A DNA stretch of 37,889 bases from Hyphococcus sp. Its GTDB lineage: Bacteria; Pseudomonadota; Alphaproteobacteria; Caulobacterales; Parvularculaceae. The stretch spans positions 1-37,889 of the forward strand of contig JANQOV010000042.1 of NCBI GenBank assembly GCA_028285645.1, read 5' to 3'. The first letter of the stretch is position 1, and every line of letters starts with the position of its first letter. This document shows, piece after piece, positions 1-9,491 of this stretch. The notes under the pieces are model-generated. The model saw only the letters and a list, made by a program, of their open reading frames with translations. It was not told the DNA's origin and searched no databases. Made by a program: the position numbers and the translations under genes.

Positions 1-48
1 CGCCTCTTTGCTGATTTCGCCGCCGATGCGCCGCGCGCTGATCGTCAT
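1..48 (-). CDS. 5' end of a divergent gene, product unknown (partial)
   Basis: An ATG at 48 on the minus strand opens a frame that runs off the window edge, giving 16 codons that begin MTISARRIGGE. An AAGGG lies about seven bases upstream of the ATG, at a normal Shine-Dalgarno distance. The frame points away from the lipid operon that starts at 262, so 49-261 would be a divergent promoter region. Sixteen residues are too few to name a family. The plus strand also has a short open frame over 2-178, which has no start signal and looks accidental. Confidence 0.35.
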   Translation of the reverse strand, partial: MTISARRIGGEISKEA

Positions 49-261
49 TGCCGTGCCCTTTAGACCGCGCACTAGAGTGCGCTGCGGCACGCTATCGATC
101 CGGCGAAAAAATACCGTTAACGAAAGCGGCGGACTTCCCGAATATTTGGCAAGAATGCTGACCCAAAACGGTTATTGACGCACGCGGGAGAACGGGTCCT
201 GCACACGCCGAGAATCTGGTTATGAGGATCTCCCTATTCGACCGTCGGCGGCGAGGTCTTC

Positions 262-879
262 GTGGCGACCATTTACGACTTGAAGCCGAAATTTCAGGCC
301 ATGCTGCGCCCGTTATGCACGGCGCTGGCGAAGGCCGGCGTTACCGCCAATCAGGTCACGCTGGCGGCGTTTGCTTTGAGTGTCATTTACGGTGCAGCAA
401 TCTTCCTGACCAAAGGCGCAGCGTATCTGTTGATCGGCCTGCCGGTCATTTTGTTTCTGCGCATGGCGCTTAACGCCATCGACGGCATGCTGGCCCGAGA
501 GTTCGATCAGAAATCAACGCTCGGCGCGATCCTTAATGAGTTGACGGACGTCCTGTCTGATGCGGTGCTCTATCTTCCCTTCGCCATGATCGCCGGTATT
601 CATGCGCCGCTGGTAGTCGTCGTTGTAATGTTCGGCGTGATTGCGGAAATGACTGGCGTCATCGGCCTCCAGATCGGCGCATCGCGTCGCTATGACGGAC
701 CCTTCGGCAAAAGCGATCGTGCGTTTTTCTTTGGCGCGTTGGCGTTGGCGATCGGCGTTGGCGCAAGCCCTGCGCTGTGGAGCACGATCTTGCTTGCACT
801 CGCGGCGATGTTGGGCGCTGCAACGATATACAATCGCGCAAAGAGGGCGCTGAAAGAGGCTGGCGATGGAAACCTTTAA
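262..879 (+). CDS. CDP-alcohol phosphatidyltransferase family protein (YnbA-like)
   Basis: This 205-aa membrane protein belongs to the family that moves a phosphatidyl group from CDP-diacylglycerol to an alcohol acceptor at the inner membrane. The CDP-alcohol signature lies at residues 71-100: DG at 74-75, AR at 78-79, G88 and the final Asp at 96. The first and third Asp of the usual four-Asp signature read Asn (N71, N92). I take the GTG at 262 as the start because GAGG sits at 253-256, five bases away. The stop overlaps the next gene, a CdsA-like enzyme, by 14 nt. The pairing resembles E. coli ynbA-ynbB. The acceptor alcohol cannot be told from sequence. Confidence 0.8.
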   Translation: MATIYDLKPKFQAMLRPLCTALAKAGVTANQVTLAAFALSVIYGAAIFLTKGAAYLLIGLPVILFLRMALNAIDGMLAREFDQKSTLGAILNELTDVLSDAVLYLPFAMIAGIHAPLVVVVVMFGVIAEMTGVIGLQIGASRRYDGPFGKSDRAFFFGALALAIGVGASPALWSTILLALAAMLGAATIYNRAKRALKEAGDGNL

Positions 880-1834
880 CGGGCTGCCCTTGCGGGTCCT
901 TTACGCGATCGGCGTTATCTACGCGGTGCTGATTGTCGCGAGCCTAATTGTTTTTGTGTTGCGTAAATCATCGCCCGGCGAAGCCACAGAGGAATTGTCG
1001 CGGCGCGTTACGTCCTGGTGGTGGATGATAACGGTATTCACCATTGCGATCGTCACCAACCGGATCGTTTCAACCGTCTTTCTCGGCTTCGTGGCGTTCC
1101 TTGCGTTCAAGGAATATCTTTCACTTATTCCAACGCGGCGCGTTGATCGGCTGATATTGCTGTTCGCCTATTGGGCGATCCCGGTGCAGTTTTATTTCGC
1201 CCATGAGGGCAGGTACGGATTGTTCCTGACGTTCATTCCGGTCTGGATGTTTTTATTTTTCCCAATGGCGATGACCCTTGCAGGCAAGACGGAAGGTTTC
1301 CTGCGCGCTGTTGGAACCTTGAGCTGGGGCATGATGATCACGGTCTTTGCGCTGTCGCATACGGCGATGCTTTTGTCGGCGGGCGCCGGCGGCGTCATCG
1401 CTGCAGGGCCGGCTGGCGGCGCAGGGCTTCTTCTTTTTCTGGTGGCGCTGACGCAATTCAACGACGTTGCGCAATTTACATGGGGCAAGCTCTTTGGCCG
1501 GCACAAAATCACGCCGCGGGTAAGTCCTAAGAAAACCTGGGAAGGATTTCTTGGCGGGCTTGCGAGCACAGCGATTGCGGCTGCGCTTGCCGGCCCGTAT
1601 TTGACGCCCTTGTCGATGCAATGGGCCGCCGCCGGCGGCGCCATGATCGCGATTGCTGGCTTTTTGGGGGACATCACCATATCGGCGTTCAAGCGCGATC
1701 TCGGCGTTAAAGATTCCGGCGGGCTCATCCCCGGCCATGGCGGCATCCTTGATCGCGTCGACAGTCTTACTTATTCCGCGCCGGTCTTTTATCACGCCAT
1801 GCATTTCTTCGTCTTCAGTGGACGGATCACATGA
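866..1834 (+). CDS. phosphatidate cytidylyltransferase family protein (CdsA/YnbB-like)
   Basis: A 322-aa polytopic membrane protein expected to make CDP-diacylglycerol from phosphatidate and CTP. The C-terminal CdsA signature is complete: S-A-F-K-R, then KD four residues on, then LIPGHGGILDRVD. It is preceded by SPKKTWEGFLGG, another hallmark of the family. Several hydrophobic segments cover most of the chain. It overlaps the phosphatidyltransferase upstream by 14 nt and the acyltransferase downstream by 4 nt (ATGA), so the three are probably translationally coupled. Its place in an accessory lipid operon suggests a second CDP-DAG synthase (YnbB type) rather than the housekeeping CdsA; that is inference. 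Confidence 0.85.
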   Translation: METFNGLPLRVLYAIGVIYAVLIVASLIVFVLRKSSPGEATEELSRRVTSWWWMITVFTIAIVTNRIVSTVFLGFVAFLAFKEYLSLIPTRRVDRLILLFAYWAIPVQFYFAHEGRYGLFLTFIPVWMFLFFPMAMTLAGKTEGFLRAVGTLSWGMMITVFALSHTAMLLSAGAGGVIAAGPAGGAGLLLFLVALTQFNDVAQFTWGKLFGRHKITPRVSPKKTWEGFLGGLASTAIAAALAGPYLTPLSMQWAAAGGAMIAIAGFLGDITISAFKRDLGVKDSGGLIPGHGGILDRVDSLTYSAPVFYHAMHFFVFSGRIT

Positions 1835-2466
1835 CCAAATATCTGCGGGCGGCGTTTTTTCTCCTTGTCGTAAGGCCGGTCCTGCTGGTGATTTTGGGCG
1901 TAAACTTGCGCGGCCGTGAAAACTTGCCGACCAAAGGCCCGGCGGTGATTGCCGCCAATCACAATTCCCATCTTGATACGCTGACATTGCTGGCGCTTTT
2001 TCCGTTGCGGGACCTGCCGCGTTTGCGGCCCGTTGCGGCGATGGATTATTTCCTCAAGAACAAAATTCTTGCCTGGTTCGCCCTCAACATCATCGGGATC
2101 ATTCCCCTGGCGCGGGGCGTCGTTAAGAAAAATCCGCTTGCCGATCTCGAAGAGGCGCTCGATCGCGGCGACATTCTCATTCTCTTCCCGGAAGGATCGC
2201 GAGGCGAACCGGAGCAACGTACAGAATTCAAACGCGGCGTCGCGTATCTCGCTAAAGCGCGGCCTCAAACGCCGATCCACCCGGTCTTTATGCACGGGCT
2301 TGGCAAGGCGCTGCCTAAAGGAAGCCTGTTTCTGGTGCCGTTTAATTGCGACGTCATCGTCGGCGAACCATTCACCTGGGAGGAACCGGTTTCCGCCTTC
2401 ATGGAAACGCTTGAGGACCGGATGAACGCATTAGCGGAACGGGGGCATTTTCCGCGATGGGAATAG
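1831..2466 (+). CDS. 1-acyl-sn-glycerol-3-phosphate acyltransferase family protein (PlsC-like)
   Basis: A 211-aa acyltransferase of the PlsC/LPLAT family, which esterifies lysophosphatidate or a related lysolipid at the membrane. The catalytic HX4D motif is H44-N-S-H-L-D49, and the substrate-binding motif FPEGSRG lies near residue 120. A hydrophobic N-terminus (about residues 7-24) would anchor it. The start overlaps the stop of the CdsA-like gene in an ATGA. Together the first three genes could turn a lysophospholipid precursor into phosphatidate, then CDP-DAG, then a phospholipid. The true acyl donor and acceptor are not visible from sequence. Confidence 0.85.
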   Translation: MTKYLRAAFFLLVVRPVLLVILGVNLRGRENLPTKGPAVIAANHNSHLDTLTLLALFPLRDLPRLRPVAAMDYFLKNKILAWFALNIIGIIPLARGVVKKNPLADLEEALDRGDILILFPEGSRGEPEQRTEFKRGVAYLAKARPQTPIHPVFMHGLGKALPKGSLFLVPFNCDVIVGEPFTWEEPVSAFMETLEDRMNALAERGHFPRWE

Positions 2467-3047
2467 AAAAGCCGCCGCGCTGGTTCATGGACAAACGGCT
2501 TTGGCTTACCGGCGCGATTGTTTGGGGCGCGGCGGAAGCGACATTCTTTTTCATTGTGCCTGACGTGATTTTGACGGCTGCGGTGATCGCCTATGGCTGG
2601 CGTCAGGCGCTCAGATTTGCCGGCGCCGCCGCCTTGGCTGCGGCGATCGGGGGGTATTTCATGTGGCGGCTTGGCGCTGCGTCGCCCGATGCGGCGCGGG
2701 ACTTTTTGCTGTCCGTGCCGCTGTTGGGCCAAGACCTTATTGAGCGCGTTCAGTCGGAAATAAACGGCGCATGGCCCGTGCATCTTACGCTCGGCGCCAT
2801 AACAGGCGCGCCTTACAAGATTTACGCAGCAGAGGCGGGCGCCGCCAATATCAATCCGGCGCTCTTTGCTGCGATGTCGGTCCTTGCGCGGTTTGCCCGC
2901 TTTGCATTGCTCATTGCCATCGTGGCGCTCGGCAAGGAAGCGCTGAAGCGGATAGGCAAGGACGTGCTAGCGCCATGGGCGCTCGCCGCCATGTGGACGC
3001 TGGTCTACATCGTTTATGGGTTTATCCGGCTCAACGCCGGAACCTGA
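2457..3047 (+). CDS. conserved membrane protein, possibly of the DedA/VTT-like group
   Basis: A 196-aa protein with about four hydrophobic segments (residues 20-50, 55-70, 110-125, 138-160) and a last one near the C-terminus. The central GAITGAPYKIYA segment recalls the re-entrant glycine/proline loop of DedA/YqaA (VTT domain) membrane proteins, but the match is weak. It overlaps the end of the acyltransferase by 10 nt and is the last gene of the lipid operon, so a role in moving or handling the lipid product is reasonable. Function is otherwise unknown. Confidence 0.6.
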   Translation: MGIEKPPRWFMDKRLWLTGAIVWGAAEATFFFIVPDVILTAAVIAYGWRQALRFAGAAALAAAIGGYFMWRLGAASPDAARDFLLSVPLLGQDLIERVQSEINGAWPVHLTLGAITGAPYKIYAAEAGAANINPALFAAMSVLARFARFALLIAIVALGKEALKRIGKDVLAPWALAAMWTLVYIVYGFIRLNAGT

Positions 3048-3134
3048 CCGAAATACAATGTTGCGGCTGAGTTGGACCGCAAGGGGCAATCCGCTAGGGT
3101 CAGCGCAAATTCGAATCAACAAAGGAGAATTCCG

Positions 3135-4124
3135 GTGCGAGGAATGAGGATTTTTGGCGCAAGCCTGTTGGCGCTAGCGGTTGCGGCCTGCAACAGCTCT
3201 GAGCAAGCCGAGGCTGAAGAGCAGCCGGAATCGCCAGAGGGCGCCAACACTGTTGAAGCAGAGGCGCCGCCGGCAAGTAATCCGGAAGCCGAGGCAAAAG
3301 CCGCCGCCGATTTTGAAAAACTGGCGACGGAAAATGCCGCCGCCTCTGCGGCCTTCCTTGAAGAAAATGCGGCCCGCGAGGGCGTTGCCACAGCCGATGA
3401 CGGCCTTCAATATATGGTCTTGGAAGAAGGCGCGGCTGAAGGCGTCAAACCGGCGCTCGGCGATCTCATCGACATCGAATATGTGGGCACGTCCAGAGAC
3501 GGCGTTGAATTCGACAGTTCCGGCGGTCGCGGCGCGGCTGCGCGCTTCCCGCTCACCGACCAACTGCCCGGTTGGACCAAGGGCATCATGATGATGCGCG
3601 AGGGTGATCGCTACAGATTTTTTGCGCCGTCTGAACTCGCCTATGGCAAGGACGGCGCGCCGCCCGTCATCGGGCCCAATGAAGCGGTGATTTATGAAGT
3701 GGAGCTATTGAAAGTGCACAGCGCTGAGAAGAACCTCGAGGCGGCAAACAAATTCCTTGAAGAAAACGGTAAGAAGGAAGGCGTCACAACGACTGAGTCC
3801 GGCTTGCAATATGAAGTCTTAACGGAAGGACCTGCTGACGGTGAAAATCCGACGGCGGCTGACGTCGTTCGGGTGCATTATCAGGGCACGCTGATCAACG
3901 GCACGGAATTCGATTCTTCATATTCACGCGGTCAGCCGGCTGAGTTTCCGTTAGGGCAAGTCATTGCCGGTTGGACGGAAGGCGTGCAGCTGATGAAGGT
4001 CGGCGACAAGTTCCGTTTCTTCGTGCCGCCTGACCTCGGCTACAAAGAAACCGGCACGCCGGGCGGTCCAATCGGACCTAATGAAGCGCTGATTTTTGAA
4101 GTCGAGTTGCTCGAAATCAAATAG
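3135..4124 (+). CDS. tandem FKBP-type peptidyl-prolyl isomerase lipoprotein
   Basis: I start this protein at the GTG at 3135, seven bases after AGGAG (3123-3127), giving 329 aa. The N-terminus is a lipoprotein signal with lipobox VAAC (Cys19), followed by an acidic Ala/Glu-rich linker. Two FKBP domains follow, at about residues 88-195 and 220-329, each preceded by an FLEEN helix. Domain 2 keeps the FKBP pocket pattern (VHY, EFDSS, FPLGQVIAGW, LGY, FEVELL). Domain 1 has QLPGW where domain 2 has VIAGW, so it may be less active. The protein is predicted to fold or scaffold periplasmic clients from the membrane surface. A strong hairpin follows the gene, so it is probably monocistronic. Confidence 0.88.
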   Translation: MRGMRIFGASLLALAVAACNSSEQAEAEEQPESPEGANTVEAEAPPASNPEAEAKAAADFEKLATENAAASAAFLEENAAREGVATADDGLQYMVLEEGAAEGVKPALGDLIDIEYVGTSRDGVEFDSSGGRGAAARFPLTDQLPGWTKGIMMMREGDRYRFFAPSELAYGKDGAPPVIGPNEAVIYEVELLKVHSAEKNLEAANKFLEENGKKEGVTTTESGLQYEVLTEGPADGENPTAADVVRVHYQGTLINGTEFDSSYSRGQPAEFPLGQVIAGWTEGVQLMKVGDKFRFFVPPDLGYKETGTPGGPIGPNEALIFEVELLEIK

Positions 4125-4146
4125 CGAATTTTGTGTTTTTTGATGC

Positions 4147-4199
4147 GCGGGAGCTGCGTTCCACAACGTATCGCTCCCGCAATCTTCATTATTTTTTTA
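4147..4199 (+). terminator. terminator of the FKBP gene
   Basis: GCGGGAGC at 4147-4154 pairs with GCTCCCGC at 4173-4180. Six inner pairs (TGCGTT with AACGTA) close a CCAC loop. A seven-base T run begins about ten bases after the stem. The offset T run is slightly unusual, but the stem is very stable. Confidence 0.7.
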
Positions 4200-4261
4200 C
4201 CATGTTCGGCGTAACCGCCTAAGGGCTGGCAATTGGTCAGCGATCTAGGGGAACGCCTAAA

Positions 4262-4639
4262 ATGAGAAAAACGACCAAAGCCGCCAAGCCGGCGGCCAAA
4301 AGAAAAACTGCGGCCAAATCAAAAACCAAGGCTGCTACAAAAAGAACCACTGCAAGAAAAACGACGGCGCGTAAAACGACAGCCCGTAAGACTACGACCC
4401 GCAAAACGACAGCGCGCAAAACAACGACGCGCAAAACTGTCGCCAAGCGCAAGACGGCGAAGAAAACGACGTTGAAAGTCAAGAAAACGCCGGCCAGCAA
4501 AAAAGCGGCAAAACCAACAACCAAGAAAAAAACAGCAAGAAAAGCTGTCAAAAAAAGCACGGCTAAAACGGCCGCGCGTAAAACGGTTCGCAAGCCGGCG
4601 GCCAAGCGCCGTACGGTGCGGTCGCGCAAAGCAGCGTAA
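4262..4639 (+). CDS. histone H1-like Lys/Ala/Thr-rich repeat protein
   Basis: A 125-aa very basic protein made almost only of Lys, Ala, Thr and Arg. Residues 28-60 are reiterations of a five-residue unit of the type TARKT. The rest is KK/AAK-rich, like the C-terminal tail of histone H1 or bacterial AlgP/Hc1-like proteins. Such tails bind DNA or RNA without a folded domain, so nucleoid binding is the likely role. The start is supported by AGGGGA at 4247-4252. The gene is monocistronic, lying between the FKBP terminator and its own strong terminator. The repeats make it prone to length variation between strains. Confidence 0.75.
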   Translation: MRKTTKAAKPAAKRKTAAKSKTKAATKRTTARKTTARKTTARKTTTRKTTARKTTTRKTVAKRKTAKKTTLKVKKTPASKKAAKPTTKKKTARKAVKKSTAKTAARKTVRKPAAKRRTVRSRKAA

Positions 4640-4664
4640 AGCAAGTACGCGTACCGAGTACCTT

Positions 4665-4698
4665 AAAAGCCCCGATGATTTCATCGGGGCTTTTTTTT
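4665..4698 (+). terminator. Rho-independent terminator of the H1-like gene
   Basis: GCCCCGATGA (4669-4678) is directly followed by its perfect complement TCATCGGGGC (4681-4690) and then eight T residues. An A-rich left flank would make it work in both directions. Confidence 0.92.
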
Positions 4699-4736
4699 AT
4701 GGGCGGCCTCAAAAGCCCCAATTCGCCCTTGCAAAT

Positions 4737-4758
4737 CATATAAAGATATCTTTATATG
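4737..4758. promoter_or_regulatory. 22-bp perfect palindromic operator upstream of the methionine synthase unit
   Basis: The stretch 4737-4758 is a perfect 22-bp palindrome with half-site CATATAAAGAT, centred in GATATC. It ends 20 bases before the start codon of the homocysteine methyltransferase gene. Palindromes built on ATAAAGATATCTTTAT are typical of ArsR-family regulators, and the SahR-type regulators of the methionine/SAH cycle fit the gene that follows. The regulator identity is inference. No ArsR gene lies in the window. Confidence 0.6.
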
Positions 4759-4778
4759 TTCTGCGAAAGGGTGTCCTT

Positions 4779-5852
<1,074 letters not shown>

Positions 5853-5906
5853 GCCGAACGCAACAAACAGATTGAAAACATCGCTGCGGGCGCGCAGGTT
5901 ACCCCC

Positions 5907-7064
5907 ATGACAGACCTTTCCGATCAGATCGCCTGGATCGAGCGTCTTGTTGCGCATGATACGACGTCTTCAAAATCGAACCTTGCGTTAATCGAGGAAG
6001 TAGAGGCGTATCTTGCTGGCCTTGGAGTGACGAGTTTTCGTGTTCCTAATGAGGACGGGACGAAAGCAAATCTCTATGCGGTTGTCGGACCGGATGTCGG
6101 CGGCGGCGTTGTTCTCTCAGGCCACACAGATGTGGTGCCCGTAGAGGGTCAGGATTGGGATACCGACCCATGGACGGTCGCCCAAAAAAATGACCGTCTT
6201 TACGGCCGCGGCGTTGCGGACATGAAGAGCTTTTCCGCCATCGGATTGTCGCTCGTTCCGGAGATGCTCGAAGCAGGATTGAAGCGGCCAATTATTTTCG
6301 CGCTTTCTTATGACGAGGAAATCGGCTGTCTTGGCGCGCCATCAATGATTGCCGAGATTGCAAACAAAGTCCCGGCGCCGTCGGCGGTGATTGTCGGCGA
6401 ACCAACCAGTATGAAAGTCATCGACGGCCATAAGGGGATCGCGTCTTATCGCGTTACCGTTACCGGCTATACCACCCATTCAAGCCAGACGGACAGGGGC
6501 GTTTCCGCCGTTGAAGCAGCAGCGCGACTGATCACCAAAATCACTGAGATGCGCACCGCACGCGAGCGGTCCGCCGAAGCAGATTCCCCCTTTGACCCGC
6601 CATATTCGACTATGACCGTCAATGTCGTCCATGGCGGCACGCAGCTCAACATCATGGCGGGCGAGGCGGTGTTCGATTGGGATCTGCGGGCGGTGCCGGG
6701 CGAGGCGCCGCAGGAGATATTTGACGAGTTTGAGGATTACGCCCGCGGCATTGAAACGGAAATGCGCTCGCGCTCGCGTGACTGCAAGATTTCAATCGAG
6801 CAAATGACCAATGCGCCTGCTTTTGCGCCTGCGGCGAATAATCCGGCGGCCGATCTTGCTAAAGCGATCACCGGGCATAATTCAACCGATGTGGTCGCTT
6901 ACGCAGCGGAAGCCGGGCAATTTCAAGAAGCCGGCTTTTCGACCGTGATCTGCGGGCCAGGCTCCATCGATCAGGCGCATCAGCCAAATGAATCGATCAC
7001 GCTTGAGCAAGTAGCGGCGTCAAAGGACTTTATTCGTAAGCTGATAAAACGTCTTGCTGCTTGA
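5907..7064 (+). CDS. argE: acetylornithine deacetylase (M20 family, ArgE-like)
   Basis: A 385-aa M20 metallohydrolase expected to hydrolyse N-acetylornithine to ornithine and acetate in arginine synthesis. The dinuclear zinc site is visible: H73 and D75 in SGHTD, D105 in GVADMK, the catalytic E137 and ligand E138 in YDEEIG, and a C-terminal His in AHQPNES. GEPTSMKVIDGHKG around 165-178 leads into the dimerisation lid domain. The pattern fits ArgE better than DapE, but substrate cannot be proved from sequence. It follows the MetH unit by 54 nt and may share its transcript. The ribosome binding site is weak. Confidence 0.82.
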   Translation: MTDLSDQIAWIERLVAHDTTSSKSNLALIEEVEAYLAGLGVTSFRVPNEDGTKANLYAVVGPDVGGGVVLSGHTDVVPVEGQDWDTDPWTVAQKNDRLYGRGVADMKSFSAIGLSLVPEMLEAGLKRPIIFALSYDEEIGCLGAPSMIAEIANKVPAPSAVIVGEPTSMKVIDGHKGIASYRVTVTGYTTHSSQTDRGVSAVEAAARLITKITEMRTARERSAEADSPFDPPYSTMTVNVVHGGTQLNIMAGEAVFDWDLRAVPGEAPQEIFDEFEDYARGIETEMRSRSRDCKISIEQMTNAPAFAPAANNPAADLAKAITGHNSTDVVAYAAEAGQFQEAGFSTVICGPGSIDQAHQPNESITLEQVAASKDFIRKLIKRLAA

Positions 7065-7240
7065 TTAATTTGCGACTGCTCATGGCCGGCTAATTTTCCG
7101 CGCACGCCATCGCTGCAAGGCTTCGTTAAAACTCCTAAAGCCTTTCCAAAAAATCATTGTGAAGCCAGCTTTTACGGCCTGTTTACGCTGTGCTGCGAGG
7201 GTGACGGCCAATCGTTGCGTCTTGAGGAAATGGCCAGCAA

Positions 7241-8593
7241 ATGAAAAAAATAACCAAGTGCCGGGCGTGCGGTTCCAAAGCGTTGACGCCAGCCTTTACA
7301 ATGCTGCACCAGTCGGAGACGCGATGGTTCTGGAACGGCCGAGACCGCAAGGGCGGGTATGTGTTGTGCGATCCTTCCCATGACGCGCGCGCCTGCGGTT
7401 TGTTGCAAGCCGCTTATGAGACGGCGCCTTTGCCGACAGCGCCGTCGGGCAGACATCGTTCGAACAGGGATCAATTGCGCGCTGTTGCAACGGAGTCGCT
7501 CGAACTGCTTTCCGGCCGCGATTGCTCAGCTCTCGACGTTGGCTGCAATGACGGCACGCTGTTGTCTTACTACCCGCGCTGGGTAGAGCGCTATGGGATT
7601 GATCTGGATGACGTGGTCGACGGCGTTGGAGAATGGGCGACGACGACCAAGGCTGCGTTTCCATCGAAGGACGCTGACGCTGCGTTCGGCGACAAAAAAT
7701 TCGACATCATCACGGCGGTATCCGTTCTTGAGCATGTGGACGATCCGCGCGCGCTTATCGCCCGCGTTAAATCGCTGCTCACGGAAGACGGCGTCTTTGC
7801 GCTCGAAACGCTTTACGCGCCGATGACCCTTACCCGCAATTCAATTGAAGCGTTGCAGACCGGCGTTTCGTCCTTGTTTTCGCTTTCGGTTCTAGAGTGG
7901 CTGCTGCGGGAGAACGATCTTAAAATTTTCAAAGGCGCGCTGACGGAAAAAGACGGCGGTTCTATTCGCCTCTTCATCACTCACAAAGAGACGGAGAGCT
8001 TTGACTTTGATCCCTGGTTCGAACGGCTGGCGCAGCTTTGGGATGAAGAAAATGCCCTCGCCATGCGCGCGCTTCAGCCGTATCAATCCTTCGAACAGCG
8101 TGCGGCGTCAATTCGCACGGCCTTTGTCGAGCAGCTCGAAGACATTGCCGGCCGCGGTGAGAACGCGCATATTCTTGGCGCCGACGCATCGACTTTAGCG
8201 TTTCTTGAGTGGATTGGTCCGGCGGCGAAGGTGATTACCGCAGCGGTTGACAGCGCCGCTTTGCGTGAAAGCACAACACTCGGCGAAAAGGGAATTCGGA
8301 TCATATCGGAGACCGATTGCCGAACAGCGGAGCCGGATTTTCTGATTGCGCCGGCGCGCTACAAGCAGGAGATGCTGGAGCGCTGGCGCGAGTCTATTCT
8401 GCTCGGCGCGCGCATGTTGTTCGCCACCCCGCGGCCCCATGAAATCAATGCTTCAAATTTTGCAGCGGAATTTGCGAAAACGCTGGCCAGCGGCGACGCC
8501 CAGGGTGATGTTGAATCGCTGCGGTCGATATTGTCCGTTGCGGGCGGTCCGCGGTTGATTGCTGATAACAAAGAGCAGTCCGCCGTCGGCTAA
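7241..8593 (+). CDS. SAM-dependent methyltransferase with N-terminal zinc-finger-like motif (sugar C-methyltransferase type)
   Basis: A 450-aa three-part protein. An N-terminal CxxC (CRACG, residues 7-11) opens a zinc-binding-like domain. A class I Rossmann methyltransferase follows, with SAM motif LDVGCNDGT near residue 103 and motif AVSVLEHVDDP near 165. A third domain of about 150 residues comes last. This order is that of NDP-hexose C-methyltransferase-type enzymes, which act on nucleotide-activated sugars. Neighbouring galE and kdsB fit a sugar or surface-polysaccharide role. GAGGAAA at 7224-7230 is the ribosome binding site. It converges on the phosphatase gene with only nine bases between them. 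The 7065-7240 gap shows nothing recognisable. Confidence 0.7.
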   Translation: MKKITKCRACGSKALTPAFTMLHQSETRWFWNGRDRKGGYVLCDPSHDARACGLLQAAYETAPLPTAPSGRHRSNRDQLRAVATESLELLSGRDCSALDVGCNDGTLLSYYPRWVERYGIDLDDVVDGVGEWATTTKAAFPSKDADAAFGDKKFDIITAVSVLEHVDDPRALIARVKSLLTEDGVFALETLYAPMTLTRNSIEALQTGVSSLFSLSVLEWLLRENDLKIFKGALTEKDGGSIRLFITHKETESFDFDPWFERLAQLWDEENALAMRALQPYQSFEQRAASIRTAFVEQLEDIAGRGENAHILGADASTLAFLEWIGPAAKVITAAVDSAALRESTTLGEKGIRIISETDCRTAEPDFLIAPARYKQEMLERWRESILLGARMLFATPRPHEINASNFAAEFAKTLASGDAQGDVESLRSILSVAGGPRLIADNKEQSAVG

Positions 8594-8602
8594 CGGGTCT
8601 GC

Positions 8603-9340
8603 TTACGTTGTCAAAAACCGCCGGCGATTGTCTTCCAGCACAAGAGCAGTCAATCGGTCGGACCAGACAGCGCCTGTATCGACATTAATGCGCCAGCCAT
8701 GATCTTGCGCTTTTTTCACCGGATGGTGGCCGTGCACGATAATCTTGTCAGGCCGTTCCTCTTCAATGGCGTTGTGAAAACGCCCGCGGATCCAAAGCAA
8801 GTCTTCTTCTTCTTGCTCGTTGAGCGCGACGCCCGGACGAACGCCCGCATGGGCGAAATAATAGTCGCCAAGTTGATGGCATAGTTTGAGGTTTTGCAAG
8901 AACGCAAGGTGGTCTTCGGGCATGGCTGCCCTGAGGTCTTCCGCAAGCACATGCGAGGCGCGTGCGAGAACACTTTTAACGCCATAGCTTGCTAGCGTTT
9001 CTTCGCCGCCCCAATCGAGCCATTGCATCATGTCTTCAGGGTCGCTCAGAAAGTCGAGCATCGCCGCTTCGTGATTGCCTTTGAGAAATACAACGTCGGC
9101 GAAATCCGGCTGCAGCGCGATCAATCGATTGAGAACCCCGCGCGAATCTGGTCCGCGATCAACATAATCGCCAAGAAAAATCAGCGTCGCCTTGGCGGGC
9201 CCGCCGGCATCTTTTGCAATTTTGTGAAGGAGATCGTCCAGCAAGTCGGCGCGTCCGTGAATGTCGCCAACCGCATAAATCTTAGCGCCCGCGGGCGCTT
9301 CGCCCGAATTCTTACCAGATGTAAACAATTTGTTGAACAT
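8603..9340 (-). CDS. PPP-family metallophosphoesterase (PrpA/ApaH-like)
   Basis: A 245-aa cytoplasmic phosphoesterase with the complete PPP signature: GDIHG (D26, H28), GDYVDRG (D58), GNHE (N89, H90), then AHAG and VHGHHP near the C-terminus. Members are Ser/Thr or diadenosine-tetraphosphate phosphatases; the length and FLGDYVDRGPDS wording are common among alphaproteobacterial Ser/Thr phosphatase 1 homologues. The substrate is open. It is transcribed towards the methyltransferase and away from galE. A short inverted repeat (CATAG, two bases, CTATG) overlaps its start codon. No clear Shine-Dalgarno is seen. Confidence 0.85.
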   Translation of the reverse strand: MFNKLFTSGKNSGEAPAGAKIYAVGDIHGRADLLDDLLHKIAKDAGGPAKATLIFLGDYVDRGPDSRGVLNRLIALQPDFADVVFLKGNHEAAMLDFLSDPEDMMQWLDWGGEETLASYGVKSVLARASHVLAEDLRAAMPEDHLAFLQNLKLCHQLGDYYFAHAGVRPGVALNEQEEEDLLWIRGRFHNAIEEERPDKIIVHGHHPVKKAQDHGWRINVDTGAVWSDRLTALVLEDNRRRFLTT

Positions 9341-9491
9341 AGTTCTATGGTATTGTTCCGGCTCGAAAACTACAAATTTTTGTGAAACGATCGACGCAAG
9401 CCCCCAACATTGAATATGTGGGCTATTAAAGAAACGCTACGATGCGTCGACGTTTTTAAGAACGAGAGGGCTGGGCAGGGAGAGATCGCGA

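Noticed and set aside
222-473. 83-aa frame overlapping the start of the phosphatidyltransferase
   Set aside because: The overlapping frame from 262 carries the CDP-alcohol signature and couples to the next gene; this one has no recognisable content.
4237-4684. Long minus-strand frames (Val/Leu/Arg-rich) over the H1-like gene
   Set aside because: They mirror the low-complexity repeats of the plus-strand gene; the plus frame has the start signal and terminator.
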